Below, piece after piece: positions 52,596 through 64,000 of a stretch of DNA of 64,000 nucleotides. Made by a program: the position numbers and the translations under genes. This DNA comes from Durusdinium trenchii (taxonomy: Eukaryota > Sar > Dinophyceae > Suessiales > Symbiodiniaceae). The stretch lies in the NCBI GenBank assembly GCA_963970005.1, contig CAXAMN010021773.1, forward strand, positions 314,453 to 378,452. The letters run 5' to 3'. Numbering within the stretch: position 1 is the stretch's first letter; the number at the start of each line of letters is the position of its first letter. Under the pieces are notes generated by a model. That model made no database searches. It was given only the letters and a program-made list of their open reading frames with translations, and had not been told where the DNA came from.

Positions 52596-53100
52596 GAACT
52601 TTTCAATGACTTCCCCTTTATGACACGACTCCCTTCTTTGATGCAAACTGAAAACGGAAGAAACTTGAGTGTCCGGCAACTTGAGTGTTTGGTATCGAAG
52701 TAGTCACAAAGGCTAAGTTTACGTCCCTTGTCACCTGAAAGTCCCACAATGCCTACGGAATCTGCAGCATAGCTGGTGATACAACGAAGCAGTACACCGT
52801 AGACGTTCCAATCAAGCGGTGTCGCATGACACTGTAAGCCTTCACCATCGGAGAAAGGGCTTTGAGGTTTCTCGTTTTGACTTTTCATGCCATTTCACCA
52901 TTTGGAAGTCAAGCTTCCACAACGGAAGTCGAGGAAGTCAAAGTCAAGGACTTTTGGAATTGTTGGTTGATTTCAAGGAGAAGACGTGCTTCTTTCGAAG
53001 CCGTGTGGAACAACTGAACAACTTGTGCAAGAAAGAGCCATGAGAGGGCCGGTATGGGCTACCGGTGGCTGTGACGCACCCGGGTGCAATCTCCGGGTGC
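52596..53100 (+). repeat. Duplicated block, copy 2
   Basis: Intact copy of the block split by the N gap, followed by the degenerate Pol III-box segment. Confidence 0.85.
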
Positions 53101-53109
53101 ATCACCAGC

Positions 53110-56100
53110 CGGACAGGTGGGCCACTTCCACACCCCTGCAGGTCAGGGGATGAGCTAGGGTGTGGACTCTGGACCATAAAAACCACAACAAGAAAGAGCA
53201 ACGATATGCTAAGTTGTCGTGTGATCAAGCAGCTGGGAAAGTTTCTTGCTGGAGCCTAGTTCACTAGGAGACCAGAGTGATGCCCGGTGGCACCCCGTTG
53301 GTAGATACAGCTAGACTAGCCGCAGCCATTTCCTCGCATGCACTGTTGACCAAATGTCAAGCTGAACTTTAGCGAGCAGCAAGCTCCGGCGTCAAGCCAT
53401 TCTGCACAAAACATTCCCAGGGATCCAAGTACCTTCTCAGAAGGTGATTGGAGGCACTGTTATGTGGGTATGGAGGGTCCAAGTACCTTCTGAGGAGGTA
53501 CTTGGATCCCTAGGCATTAGCCGATGTGAGCAGTCCACAGTTGCATTGAGCTGATGAAGAGCCAGGTTTATTTGAGCGTCAGCGATTGTGAAGTTGCGCA
53601 TTGGGAAGGGACGGCAATGGGTCAATTAGTGTTGTCATACCCAGAATCTTTCTGATGCATTTGCTACATGGCGTTTGTCCGGTCCAAGCGCTTGCCTTGA
53701 CATTTCACATCGACTTGGCACATGGTTGAAACCAGCATCTTCGCATGAGCAGATCTGTGGTTGGAAGCTGAAGAGGCCCCGTGAACATCAGTTGAACCAC
53801 TTCATGTGGGCATATTTTTGCAAAGTCCATGAACGATTGAATCTTCGAAGAATCTCAAATACATGTTCAACCTGCTTTTTGTAGCGCTGTTTTACGAATC
53901 AGGCGGTATTGGGGCAAATGAACAGATTTGGCTCAAACGAGCAAGAACACTCTAAACGCGCATTCTTTCCAAGCCGCAGTTCGAGCGCACAAAGTTGCAA
54001 ACCAGCGCACAGAAGCGCACACGAGCACACGCCCACTGGAAAAAGCACGCTGTACTTGCTCAGCTTAGATTGACCGCGGTTGCTTTCCAACAACGGACAT
54101 AGGTTAGGACAGTTCCCCAAATTTGAGCATTTGTTTTGCTGGGAAGACCCGGCAAGAGCTTCGAGACGTTGGGAGACGCACCCGCAAGTCCCCACCCCCT
54201 TCGTTTTTGGTCCCACTCGCCGCCAACTCGGCGTCGGGCGAGTTGGAACGCCACTTTCAGCTTGACTGTCCGCCGGAGAAACTGCTGCACCTGCGATGTG
54301 AGCATCTTACGAAGTGGGGGGACTGGAATTGGAGCAAAGTGTCGCTGTGACCTTTGAGCCAAGCAGTTTTGGTTGGACATTCGATCACCTGTGAAGGGGT
54401 GGTCCTGGGCGGGCCCAGCGCTAGCCTCAGCAGAAGTGGGGAGGTGAGCGAGACGGCGGCACTGTGACGGTTCCTGAAGCAGGGCAGAGAAGGAACACAA
54501 TCAACCTGGATTTGTGTGGGGCGTATTTGAACATCCAGACCTTTTGGTGTGGTGGATGGACAGGAATAGTTGCATTTGTTTGGTCAAAGCATTCATGGGC
54601 AGTTCCCACATTGATGAGACAGGAAGCCAGCTTAGCTCGGCTGGAGGCTGGCCAGCCCAGGTCCAGCGCTGCACCGTTCTGCTTCCAATGACAACATCCC
54701 ATTTGCTTTGCAATCCCGTACCCAATTAAGTGGGCTGGTTGGCATCGTGATGTCTTCTAGCTGTTGATGTTCCGGAGTGGCAGCCGTAGGTTGAATTCGA
54801 CAAGGAGTCGAGGAGTGCAAAAGGTCCCGGGTTTGCCAAGTTTGCCAAGTTGCTATTTTTCTCTCCAAGCCAGTTCAACCACCTTTTTTCTGCCCCAGTT
54901 GGCCCTGCGAAGACCGGTTTCAGAGCTCCGATTGCTTCAGCCATCGACTGACGCATAGCTGGCGGGCGCCCGTGACGGCACGGCTTCGTGACTGTCGCTG
55001 GAGCCATTTTGACCGATGCATTGGACTTCTTTGCAACGCATGACGGCATGGATTCTTAAAAGACGATGATGGTTTGGAAGCACGTCGTTTCCGCCATACG
55101 GAGGCACCCGAACGGTTCCGCTTTCGCACTTTCGGAAAGGCAGGTGGCCAATCATAGAGTCATAGACGTTTCGACCGAGCACAGGTGCCCAAAGCGAGCA
55201 TCTCCCGCTTTCATTACACAGTTTTTCTTAAGCCAGCAAACTCGTCCAAGCAGAAATGCTTGCAGCAATTGAAGAAGATAGGCTGCATAAGTGTTTCTCC
55301 AAGACCTTTTTGGCATCGGCTCACACCGTTGCCGGATTCTGCGCTTTCCTGAGCGCCAACGTGAGGGGCCCAGGGGGGGCTGGCACCAAGGCCTCGGCCC
55401 ACAGATTCACCTGACGACGATTCGCAAAGCCGTGACCTTGATTCACCTGGAGGCCAAGAGATGCAGATGTGCCAAGAGGGGCAGAGATAGAGATCCACAG
55501 GACTGAGTGTGACCGAGTCCTCCGATGATCCGAGGCGAAGAAGCCGAAGACGTCCGGCGGCGACGAGAAACACAGCGACGCTCCGGGCGCGGGTGCACCG
55601 TCGGGTGCGAAGTGAAACGGGTGGGCGCTTCTCGTGCTGACCGGTTCTGCCGGAGTTTGGGAAGATGGTTTGCCAGCGGTTTGGCCGGCTCACCAGCGGC
55701 TAAAGATGTGAGGCTATCAAAGTAATGAGGTTGCTTTGAAAGGAGAATGGAGAATGTAGAAAGCAGAAGTGAACCACGTAGCACTTGCTAAATTCTTGGG
55801 CAGACTCAGGCAGACAAGCTCACAAAGTTCCACGTTTTGGCATGCATCGTCATGGCCTTTGGTGCTTGGCCCAAACCTGTTGGAGAAGCTCAGCTTGTGA
55901 ATACCTGCGCTTCTGTGTGTGCCGTTGCGTTGGCCTGCTGTACGCAAAGTCGGTCCCAGGATTTGCCAGAGAAGACCGAGGAAATTTATGTGCACAGAAA
56001 TCGGAAGACCTTAAGCAACCTGTAGGAGATAACCTGCGTGGCCGTGCTGAGGCCTTTCGCAACTGCTTCGTAGCAAACTTGGCCCAGAATTCCTTGGCCA

Positions 56101-56640
56101 CTTTCCTCAGTGTCACAACCAGTTCAGTTTCAAACAGACAGCGGGCTTGGAGTGGAAGAGGAAACTTGTTTCATCGAGCTGCTTGAGATACCCAGCTCGT
56201 GATAGCTCCACTGATCTTGTTCTAGTGTGCCAGCCGACGATGGCTCAAAACGATAGGTCTTTGGGAGCTTAGTCCCAGCTTTGCGATGCATGATGTGTTC
56301 GTTTGTGAAAGGATGAAGGATGTACCAGCTGTGGTGCAAGACAAGAGTTTCTGGAACAGGTTGTGACTTGTGGTCAGTGTTGGCCTTGAAGATTCTGTGC
56401 ACCCATCATTGCGATTTTTCCGAAGCAGCGCCAAGGTAGCCATGTAGCCTATGACCCCCGAGAATTCCAGCCACACCCAAGGGGCAACACCACTTGTCAA
56501 ACAAACGTGCATCAATATATAATATATATATATACCAAACAAAATAACAATTTAATATATAACATTAATATATAGCAATATATATAGATACAGTATGATA
56601 CAGTAGATACCCTCCCCACTTGGTCGCAGTCGCGGCCAGC
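53110..56640. other. No gene recognised
   Basis: Contains a palindromic CAAGTACCTTCT...AAGGTGATTGG pair near 53420-53510 and a diverged family 4 copy near 56040-56225. Open frames are short and unassigned. C-terminal-half exons of the minus-strand CHR-family gene might be expected here, but I could not identify any. Confidence 0.5.
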
Positions 56641-56683
56641 TCCACTTTGGATGCTCCTCGCCTCCCCCCCCCCGCTGGTGCAC

Positions 56684-56776
56684 CGGGCGACGATCACCGC
56701 CGCGCCCGCCACGCGCCCGAGCCCGAAGTGCTCGACGCCACTGTCCTCGGTACTGGGCACATCGCCTGCCTTCGTC
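56684..56776 (-). CDS. CHR-family exon 5 (tentative)
   Basis: Minus strand, reads EDSGVEHFGLGRVAGAAVIV. In CHR proteins a similar segment follows the first-half membrane region and links to the second half. The match is weak and the borders are guesses. The donor would be the GT of GGTGCACC. Confidence 0.35.
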
Positions 56777-57099
56777 TCGGGAGGAGGTCTCCAGAAGTAG
56801 GTGAAGGCGCCTGAGCTGAGCAGCATAGCTGAGCAGGGACAGGCAGTTCAGTGAAGTGGTGGGTGCAGAATCCCCCGCCCTGCAGCCCTCTAAGACTCCA
56901 AAAGGTGGAGCGAAACTTCAACATACATTCAGGAAGGTGGTGATGTGCATCAGGTCGAAACATTGGCATGATCTATTATGTTATGTGTTCAAATCTTGTT
57001 CGCGGTACCAAATGATCTTTCTCCACATTGGAACAACTGGTGCTTTGCACAATCCTGAATCCTGCATGAGGTGGCCAAGCCAAGAGCCGGCCTCCTAGG

Positions 57100-57192
57100 A
57101 TGATGAGAAAAGGGAAGATCCACATCCAATCGCGCCCATTGCGCTCCACTGGCGCAATGAGCTCCGCCGAGTAGTACAGCAGCACCTCTGCC
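57100..57192 (-). CDS. CHR-family exon 4
   Basis: Minus strand, AEVLLYYSAELIAPV and then WMWIFPFLIILGG. This is the Pro-containing membrane segment that ends in Gly-Gly in the first half of CHR proteins. The acceptor is probably GGCAG. Confidence 0.5.
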
Positions 57193-58123
57193 ACGAGGGA
57201 AGGCTATCGTTGTTTCATGTTGTTTCCACGCGGTGGGGATCTACATCGGGCGTGCTTCATGGGTGAAGACAAAGTCAACCAAAATGGCCGCCACGGGTGG
57301 CACCTTAAACTTGATACATCACATGTTCCTTTGGTCTTTTGATCACGTCTTTAAGACCCAAGACGTGGCGGGTTCCACTTCGCTGGACTGTCCCAGTGCG
57401 CCCAGGAGCGACGCAGCAAAATCCTGCGAGGGCTTTGGCGTCCGCTGGGCCGCAGGCCTTGGCCCAAAGCCTGGGAGATCAGTCTAGCCAGTCCAGCCAG
57501 CGCTGGACTTGGGATCTCAACACCTGGTTAAAACAGGTGTAAAACGTAGAGATGTACACCACTGCATATACAAGTTGCATGTCTTTGATATTAAACACAT
57601 TAATGAGAGATGGGTCTTTTCGCCAAACTTCCCACGATCCCACACTTCCCACTCGCTTGACATCTCTGCCCGCATCCAGTTCCTTCCGGTTCGAGAGCCT
57701 TCGGTACCGTGACCCAGATATGGACTATATTGATCAGAACCCCCCCCCCAAGGAACTCCAGTCCAGTCCCCCAGATCACAGATCTGACAGCGGCATGATA
57801 GATTCAGATCCTACGAAAAACGATAACCCCATATCCAAATGGGTTATCCTACACCCATCTCCAAATGGGTCATAACCCCATATCCCAACACCATCTTCAG
57901 AAAGTCCGAAGAAACCCGACACCATCTTTGTTACGTGCCGACTTCATCATCGAGACCTTCAGGTCGCCTTCAAACGACCGAGCTGTTTTCGACCTTCAAA
58001 CGACCGAGCAGCCTCATGCGAACGGGTGCAAATAGATTAGAAAAAAAACATGTCTAAACTTACAAACACTCCATGTATGGCATATAACGGCATATATATA
58101 TATATATATACCTAGATGTTCCT

Positions 58124-58520
58124 CAGGCAGTTATTTCTGCCTGAATGGTTTCAGGCGGTTTTTTCTGCCCGAACCTCAGATTTCCGCCTGAGGCAGAAAT
58201 TTCTGCCCGAAGGCAGTTGCAGAAATTCAGAATTTGTAAAGCACATCAGTGCCAAAAAAAGTCATGAATCATGATTACAACATATTACAAAACAGGGTGT
58301 TCGGGTAAATCCGCCCGAATGCCGGGAAGTTCCGGGAAGTTCCGCCTTTTTGAAACCCCAGAAAGTCTCTATTGTTTTACATGTAGACCTGTTTGAGCTT
58401 TGCAGTTTGCAAATTACGGCTCCTCGTTGAAACCACCTGATTTGGAAGATCCGCCCGAGGGCGTTTTTTCCTGCCTTTTTCGTAGAAAGGCAGATTTCAA
58501 GCAAAAGGCAGGTATTAAAG
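58124..58520. repeat. GGCAGAAA-type repeat cluster
   Basis: Many short direct and inverted copies of TTTCTGCC/GGCAGAAA and of CCGCC(T/C)GA between 58124 and 58230, and again near 58310-58520. Preceded by a (TA)n run near 58093-58110. Non-coding. Confidence 0.6.
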
Positions 58521-58892
58521 CCCGTTAGAGGATCTAGGTATACCATGGTATACCCAGACGCGACCCATGGGACTGCCATAGGACTGCCGCATCAGGCCAG
58601 GGGTGGTTGACTGGGGGATCAATGGGGCGGCATATATGGCAGTCCCATGGAGTGCCTGGGTTAGAAAAACCATGGTCCAAAAATACCAACACTCCATGTA
58701 TATGGCATATATATTATATATACACCTACATTATCCTACATTGGGGGTGGTGCCAGGGGGGTCAAAGTAGGTACATATATGGCAGTCCCATATGGAGTGT
58801 CTGGGACAACTCCAGGATTCAAGAAATCCAAAACCATCCAAGTCCAGTCCCCGTCCCCATGCCCCAAAACTCTTTCCTCGGCTCCAGGTCAC

Positions 58893-58978
58893 CCAATCGC
58901 CGCCGAGGCCACCAAGGCCACTCCCGCCGCACTGAGCCCACCGACCAGACCCGCCAACCACGTGTGCTCGGCGATGAC
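58893..58978 (-). CDS. CHR-family exon 3
   Basis: Minus strand, VIAEHTWLAGLVGGLSAAGV and then ALVASAAIG. The GLsAxGVALVASAA block is a hallmark of the first CHR half. The acceptor is CTCCAG and the donor is GT in GGGTGACC. Confidence 0.7.
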
Positions 58979-59341
58979 CTGGAGAAGGCGCAAGCGCGGG
59001 AAGCCGCTGGCGGGAAGCCGCTGCACGAGGCGAGAAACCGAAAAAAAAAAAAACACTGAGTCGTCTTTGGTGAGGAATGAAGAGAAAGAAGTGAGGACCA
59101 AGAAACGGTCTTAGAAGAATGGCCAAGCCTGAACCTTCGGTGCGCATTGCGCATGAGAAAAAAAACGAAAAAACCCACTCAGAGTCGGAATCTACCATCC
59201 AACTCGACAGGTCCGGTTCAACTGGTTTTTTGGGCCCAAGCACTTAGCCTCTTTAGGAGACCTGTTGGGGTCGGGTGCTGGTAGAATCCAAGCCCCAGCT
59301 AACCCGGACCTAGGACCAGCCCTTCCGTCATCGCACCCGGC

Positions 59342-59552
59342 CTGGGGAGTCGCCCAGTTGTGCGCCGTCATGCCCAGGATGGTCATCATGATGGCCCCAG
59401 GATATTGGAATAAAATCCCACTGAGCAGTCCACCCAGGATGCCCTGCTTCGTGGTGCCCAAGGCAAAGGACATCTGAGTGGAGCTGGGACCCGGCATGCA
59501 TTGACAGACTGCAAAGAGCTCAGTGAAGACGTCTGCACTCATCCAGCCCAGC
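59342..59552 (-). CDS. CHR-family exon 2, PGPSSTQ motif
   Basis: Minus strand. After an ATCAG acceptor it reads LGWMSADVFTELFAVCQCMP, then GPSSTQMSFALG and LLSGILFQYPGAIMMTILG. These are the most conserved stretches of the N-terminal half of CHR/chromate transporters (membrane anion transport). It ends CCCCAG before GC, a non-canonical donor. The match to exon 1 is in frame with a GA donor. Confidence 0.85.
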
Positions 59553-59920
59553 CTGATTGATTTTCCACGTTCGCTTCGAGAAAACCATTCGCCAATGAGT
59601 CAGGAACCAAGGCTTTTGATCCACTGAGGGTCTTCTGGGAGAGTTCGTTGGAATGCCTTACGTGCTTTTCGGGCATCTTTTGGAGCAAGGTCCCCCCATG
59701 CTTAGAAAGAATGCTCCACCAACTCCCTGCAGCCATTAACTCCCTGACAGTCAGTGGTCCCGCCAAAAGCCCAGGAATCTTCTTGCCCTGAGCCACCCAA
59801 AACGTGCTCCAATAATTTTCAGTACCAGCTCCACATGCCAGTGGTGATCTTATGACCTCTTTCATCCTCTTTCATGCATCTCCTTCAAACTCCCCATCCT
59901 CCCCATCTCCCTCCCTCCTC

Positions 59921-60075
59921 TCTACGAAGGTCTTCTGGAAGAGGCCCACATGCGCCGCAGGCCCCCCGAAGGCGGTCCAGCCCATCAGCACAAAGTGCTT
60001 CGCGATGTCGCAGAAACCCACCGACCTGGACGTCGCCGGAGCTTCGACATCGACGGGCGCTTCAGCTTCCCCCAT
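59921..60075 (-). CDS. CHR-family exon 1, GGPAAH motif
   Basis: Minus strand, ATG at 60075. A short hydrophilic start (MGEAEAPVDVEAPATSRS) leads into IAKHFVLMGWTAFGGPAAH and VGLFQKTFV, the family's first signature. The donor reads GTAGA followed by GAGGAGG (a GA donor); joining to exon 2 gives FVE-LGWMS in frame. The gene runs away from the receptor gene, on the same strand and downstream of it. Only first-half exons could be found. Confidence 0.8.
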
Positions 60076-60647
60076 GGGGACGACCTGGGCGAGTCTGAGC
60101 CACAAAGGACTGAGGAACATGAAACAAAAGAACTGCACTGCACAAAGCAACCTACAGAGGTTCAGTGACCTGAACTAGGACCCGTAACCAGGGTACCGAA
60201 CTAGGATAGTCGAACGGGTTCTGATCCACCTCTGCCCGTTCAGGTCCAATCAAGCCCTGCACCGGAAGGTCCGGTTCAGGGTCTGCATCGGTTGTCCAGA
60301 GCCTCAGGCAGAACACCATGAGGGACCTGTCCAAAAACCAGCTGGAGGAGTCTAAGCTTGCAACAGGGCGGTGGCTGACTCGTTTGTTCCAACACGTGGC
60401 TTCAACTGCTGCTGAAGGACTGTCGCTTTTGCAGTCAAAGGTCGAAAAATTACGTGAATTTGCGGCTCAAGTGCATCTAGGACAAGCAGAATATGGTAAA
60501 ATAATGCAGAATAGGACTCCAAAACAACATAAACCTGCCCATTCAGGCTGATGTATATACTGATTCATCGCATGGATGCTCTAAACCTCATAAATAAGAT
60601 TCTGCCTGCCCTGGGCGCTCCTATGGCGCCCCCATTAAAATCCTGAA

Positions 60648-60866
60648 TTAAATGGGGATGATCTGCCGGCCCACCTCGTGGCCGCCACCCGCTAACGCTG
60701 GAGCCGACCCCGCCACCGGCTCGGCGGGCTCGGGCTCGGGCTCGGCGCGTTTCGGCCGCGCCTGGCGCTTCAGCAGCTCCTGGAACTGCAGCCGGACGAC
60801 TCCGCTGATCCACTGCACCAGGGCCTGGCGCACGTGCTCGTTCACCTCTTCAAAGCCGACGGTCTC
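60648..60866 (-). CDS. Receptor gene, last exon
   Basis: Minus strand. After a CTGCAG acceptor it reads ETVGFEEVNEHVRQALVQWI, then VVRLQFQELLKRQ and a Glu-Pro-rich tail, with a stop TAA at 60648-60650. Joined to the previous exon through CAG followed by GA (donor), the frame is ...KVKKVIQ-ETVGFEEV. Helical and probably cytoplasmic. CAGGA occurs at both ends of the 700-nt intron. Assignment to the receptor gene is an inference from strand, phase and the helical context. Confidence 0.6.
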   Translation of the reverse strand, partial: ETVGFEEVNEHVRQALVQWISGVVRLQFQELLKRQARPKRAEPEPEPAEPVAGSAPALAGGGHEVGRQIIPI

Positions 60867-61566
60867 CTGCAGACTTGAACAGCTTGACCCTGTGCCCGGA
60901 AGTCATTTACCTATATAATCCTATATATTATATACAAGATCCGAAAACAACAAACTCTGTCAGAGCTGAACACATACAGTACCTGAGGCAGGTTAGCAGC
61001 ACCAGCAGCATCGGTCTCTATATCTTTTAGGCAAAAGGACATCGAAGTCACAAGTTGACAACTCCCGTAGCCAACTGAATCCTACTCAAATAATATGCCT
61101 TGAGTCTCTAATGACCCTTGTAAAATTGCCATTCAAAGAAAAAGAAGTGTTTGAAAGAAAGCACTTGTTTTTTGGATTTTTTGGTGCATATGTCACGAAG
61201 TGTTCCTTTTTGTTTGTGCCCTGTCAGATCCTCCTTAGACCGTTTCCTGAGACTTTTTTTCGGCGTCCAAAAGGCGTCTGTTTGCGTCCAAAAGGTGTCT
61301 TTAAGTGTCCGCACGGACGCGTCCGGATGAAGATTCACTCACTCTGTATCACTCTGTACCTATTTTTTTTTGAGTCCTCATCTCTGAAAACGCATTTTTC
61401 GAGCAAAAACACTAAAATATTGGACCCAAAACAAAAACAAAAGGTATTCGAGACTCAAGGTAGTCATACTAATTACTCAGATCCTGGATCAACGATATCA
61501 AAACCATTCAAAGCCCTTCACGGATCCACAAAATCTCCAAATCCCTACAGTATCCTACAGTCCATC

Positions 61567-62977
61567 CTGGATGACCTTCTTCACTTTGAACTCATCTCTT
61601 GGATCGAAGGCTTCCGCATTCGCCGAGTCGACCTGGCAGAGCGACGCCGTGACCTCGTTGATGCCCGGCTCGCCTCGGTTGATCTCGGCGGTCAAGGACC
61701 ATTGCGCCTCTGCAGGCATGACGAAGGTCACGGGCACCTCCAGCGAGCAGGCCACGTACTGCTCGTAGACGGTCCAGACTCTTTGCAAGTAGATCGGCTC
61801 GTGCCAGGCATCGAGAATGGCCACCACTTGTCCAATCCGCCGCAGGTTGGATTCGAAGACGTGGTCCAAGTCATCACTTCCCGAGCGAACTGACTGGTCT
61901 TTCATGATCCGGAACTGGTTGTTCACAAAGAAGCACATGAAGAAAAAGACCCTTTCGGCCTCAATCCTTGTGGAGCTGCTCCAAATCGCCAAAGCACTTT
62001 GGATCTGCTTCAAAGTGTACCTCCAGGTCCAGGACATGAAATGCGTCTGAGGCTTTCGATCGGCTTTGGGCAGTAAGTCTACTAAGGCACAGCCTGGTTC
62101 CCCATCACGTGGGCAGGGGACCTGCTCTCCCAAGGGATCAGCACCGAACCAAAATGCCACCTTCAGCTCATGAAAGTCGGGATTTGGCTTCTGTGCCCTC
62201 TGCTCTGCCAAGTCAGTGAAATCCGAAAGCAAGTATCGCATGCTGACTCCTGCAATCCTACTGTGCTGGGCTCGGATCTCGCCAGCCTTCTGAACTACCT
62301 CCCCACGCGTCCAGCCAAGCTCTTGCAGTTGTGCTGCATAGGTCTCCACCGTGGTCGTCTCCTCCGCTTGCCACAGGTCGGAATCTAGCATTTGCACCAG
62401 CTTCTGCGCTTGCTGTACTCGTGCAAGGGTCCTCTTTCGCCCAGCTTTCAGGACTGCCCTGGACACAAAGAACATGACGCCTGCGCAAACCAACAAGAAG
62501 AGCAAAATGACCACCAAGGGCCACGGGGCACACTTGTCGCCAAAAAGCATTCTGGGGAATTCACATGGTTTGCATGCATCCATGTCTGCCGTCGCAAAGT
62601 GCCCTGGTGGGCAGTCCCTGCAATCACTTTGGGCTGCGTTGGGTTCCAAACCTTCGCCGCAGCGAACACATTTCGAGCCTCTCGCGATGAAACCGGGCTG
62701 ACAAGGCCTACATGAGCTCCAAGTCATTGGTTCCCACCCTGCGGGGCATGAGATGCAGTGGAGGTTGGCTGGCGCTGCACTCAGATCCTTCACTCGAGTG
62801 GCATCTCGGCAGCGGCAGCAGGACGCCGCTGTGACAGCTGGGCCCTCAACGCCCGTCAGGACGCCCTCAGCTGGGCAGGTGAAGAATTCGCAGCGAGGCT
62901 TCAGGAAGGCTCGGGCCGTGCCTGGCACAAAGGGCAGTCCGTGAACACAGAGTGGATTTGAAGATTCAGCTCCAACC
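61567..62977 (-). CDS. Receptor gene, exon with Cys-rich, membrane and TIR/HET-like regions
   Basis: Minus strand. Cys-rich modules with CxxC pairs (about 62920-62570; CISCPAGWEPMTWSSCRPCQ, CRDCPPGHFATADMDACKPC) resemble TNFR/ephrin-receptor-like repeats. A single membrane segment follows (LVVILLFLLVCAGVMFFV) with a basic stop-transfer RKR. The cytoplasmic part has a helical linker, then HFMSWTW, FFFMCFFVNNQF, IGQVVAILDAW and a LQRVWTVYEQYVA block. This resembles the N-terminal domain of the ankyrin protein at 10.8 kb. The exon ends CAG before GA. It starts after an AG at 62979-62978, with an ambiguous junction to the previous exon. Confidence 0.8.
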
Positions 62978-63062
62978 CTGGTGATATTCAAAGCACAACA
63001 GGTAGTAGGTGAACACGGCAATCAGCATTTGGCACTCATAATTACAAAGCAAGTTCAGTGTT

Positions 63063-63930
63063 CTCAGATATCCCTTGAGCCCCCCGCCTTCCCCACGCTT
63101 CTCTGGCAGCCCTTTCCCGATGTACAGGGCGCATCGCCCCTTCTCCAAGACAAAGGCCGAGCAGTTCACAAACCCTTCACAGACTTCGGCGCAGCCACGG
63201 TACGTCGGAGCCACATCAACCAAATCCACCTTCTGCAGCTGCTGTGGTGTCCATTGGTTTTGGCCCCATTGACCTTGGCCAACCTCGATGAAGTTCGAGT
63301 TCACTGGGTGGCACTCTCCATCCACACAAGCTTGCTTGGAATCAGGGCATCGGCGAGCTTCACAACTGGAACAGGTGGAAAAGCCCCAGTAGCGTTTCAA
63401 CCTCCCTGGCAACCTTCTTGCTTGGGACAAGGATCGTAGATTGCACCGAGACATGTGGTTGGCTGTCAGCATGCCCTCCATCATGCTGGCATTCACCGAC
63501 GCAAAGTCCCAAGTGCCAAGAGGCTGATCAAAAGCAGTCGCACCGGAGAACATTTGACTCATATCCACCACAGCCGAGACATTCCAACGCCCCAGCGGCT
63601 GGTCGAAACCTGTCGCATGAATGAACATGCAGCTCATGTTCTTCACAGAACTCGTGTCCCATCCATTCAGGGGCTGGTTGAACCTATCCGTCCGGGCGAA
63701 CATGATGCTCATGTCCGCCACGGCTGAAGTATGCCAGGTTCCCAGTGGGTGGTTGAAGTTATCAGCATCCTCAAACATGCCACGCATAGTCACAACCGAT
63801 GAAACGTTCCAGTCTTCCAGGGCATGGTTGAAGCTCCTGGCTAAGGAAAACATGCTCCGCATCGTGATCACCTGCGAGGTGTCCCAGGAGCCCACGGCCT
63901 CACAAAGGCTTTGAAGGAGTCTGTTCCATC
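63063..63930 (-). CDS. Receptor gene, exon with DUF285 repeats and PAN-like region (5' incomplete)
   Basis: Minus strand. Six repeats of about 26 residues with the DUF285/BspA-like pattern W-[DN]-x-S-x-V-x-x-M-x-x-M-F ... F-[ND]-x-x-L, for example GWDTSSVKNMSCMF and GRWNVSAVVDMSQMF. A Cys-rich spacer and a PAN/apple-like segment follow (VDVAPTYRGCAEVCEGFVNC). These are extracellular adhesion-type domains. An acceptor GAG before GATGG sets the 5' end at 63930. Earlier exons, including a signal peptide, lie outside the window or are not recognised. Confidence 0.8.
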
Positions 63931-64000
63931 CTCAACGGCCGGAAGTGCCCCATCCTCCCAAAACCTGACCTGTTGTTTCAAGGCAGAGTGCCCTCAGTCT

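Noticed and set aside
55520..55700. Arg-rich open frame near 55.5 kb
   Set aside because: Short, biased composition, no family motif, and overlaps a frame of equal length on the other strand.
61111..61893. 260-codon open frame on the + strand
   Set aside because: Its second half is antisense to the receptor exon and its first half is low-complexity intron sequence. No motif and no exon context.

Overview
The window looks like nuclear DNA of a dinoflagellate, most likely of the Symbiodiniaceae type. This is an inference from several signs. Gene-like sequence is sparse and cut into short exons whose junctions mostly lack GT donors (GA or GC, with AG acceptors). Non-coding DNA is full of dispersed and tandem repeats. 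There is a DUF285/Cys-rich membrane receptor and an ankyrin protein of a kind common in these algae. A 15-nt exact match to the 3' end of the dinoflagellate spliced leader is also present. No rRNA gene, bona fide tRNA, CRISPR array or bacterial operon is visible.

Layout. 1-10.7 kb: repeat-rich DNA with three exons of the C-terminal half of a chromate-transporter (CHR) family protein on + (5.3-6.9 kb). 10.8-12.3 kb: 5' part of an ankyrin-repeat gene on +, which resumes at 31.8-32.2 kb. The 19.5-kb gap between them behaves as one intron. It is made of tandem repeats and a complete LTR retrotransposon at 12,709-30,145. 32.2-45.9 kb: no convincing gene, many dispersed repeat copies. 46.5-47.75 kb: AT-rich broken relic of a family-B DNA polymerase of the Polinton/Maverick or linear-plasmid sort. 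48-56.5 kb: duplicated repeats, a 10-N assembly gap and a Pol III-box repeat. 56.7-60.1 kb: exons of the N-terminal half of another CHR-family protein on the minus strand. 60.6-63.9 kb: 3' part of a DUF285 receptor gene on the minus strand.

The main object is the retrotransposon. It is 17.4 kb, has two 159-bp LTRs that read as identical, TG...CA ends and a 5-bp target duplication (GAAAT). It has Ty1/copia order: Gag, DTG protease, HHCC/DDE integrase, YVDD reverse transcriptase, RNase H. Unlike ordinary copia elements (about 5 kb) it continues for another ~9 kb. That part encodes a methyltransferase-like region, a degenerate RNase III-like domain, a CCHC zinc knuckle, a Tpt1/KptA-like RNA 2'-phosphotransferase domain and a zinc-ribbon protein. 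Gag carries two CCCH zinc fingers. The primer site resembles an anticodon-region half-tRNA site, and each LTR holds a spliced-leader-like sequence. I read this as a giant copia element that has gathered RNA-processing modules. The domain calls come from motif reading and need profile or structure searches.

The two host genes beside it, the ankyrin protein and the receptor, appear to share a cytoplasmic TIR/HET-like domain. If so, they would be two architectures of one expanded signalling family.
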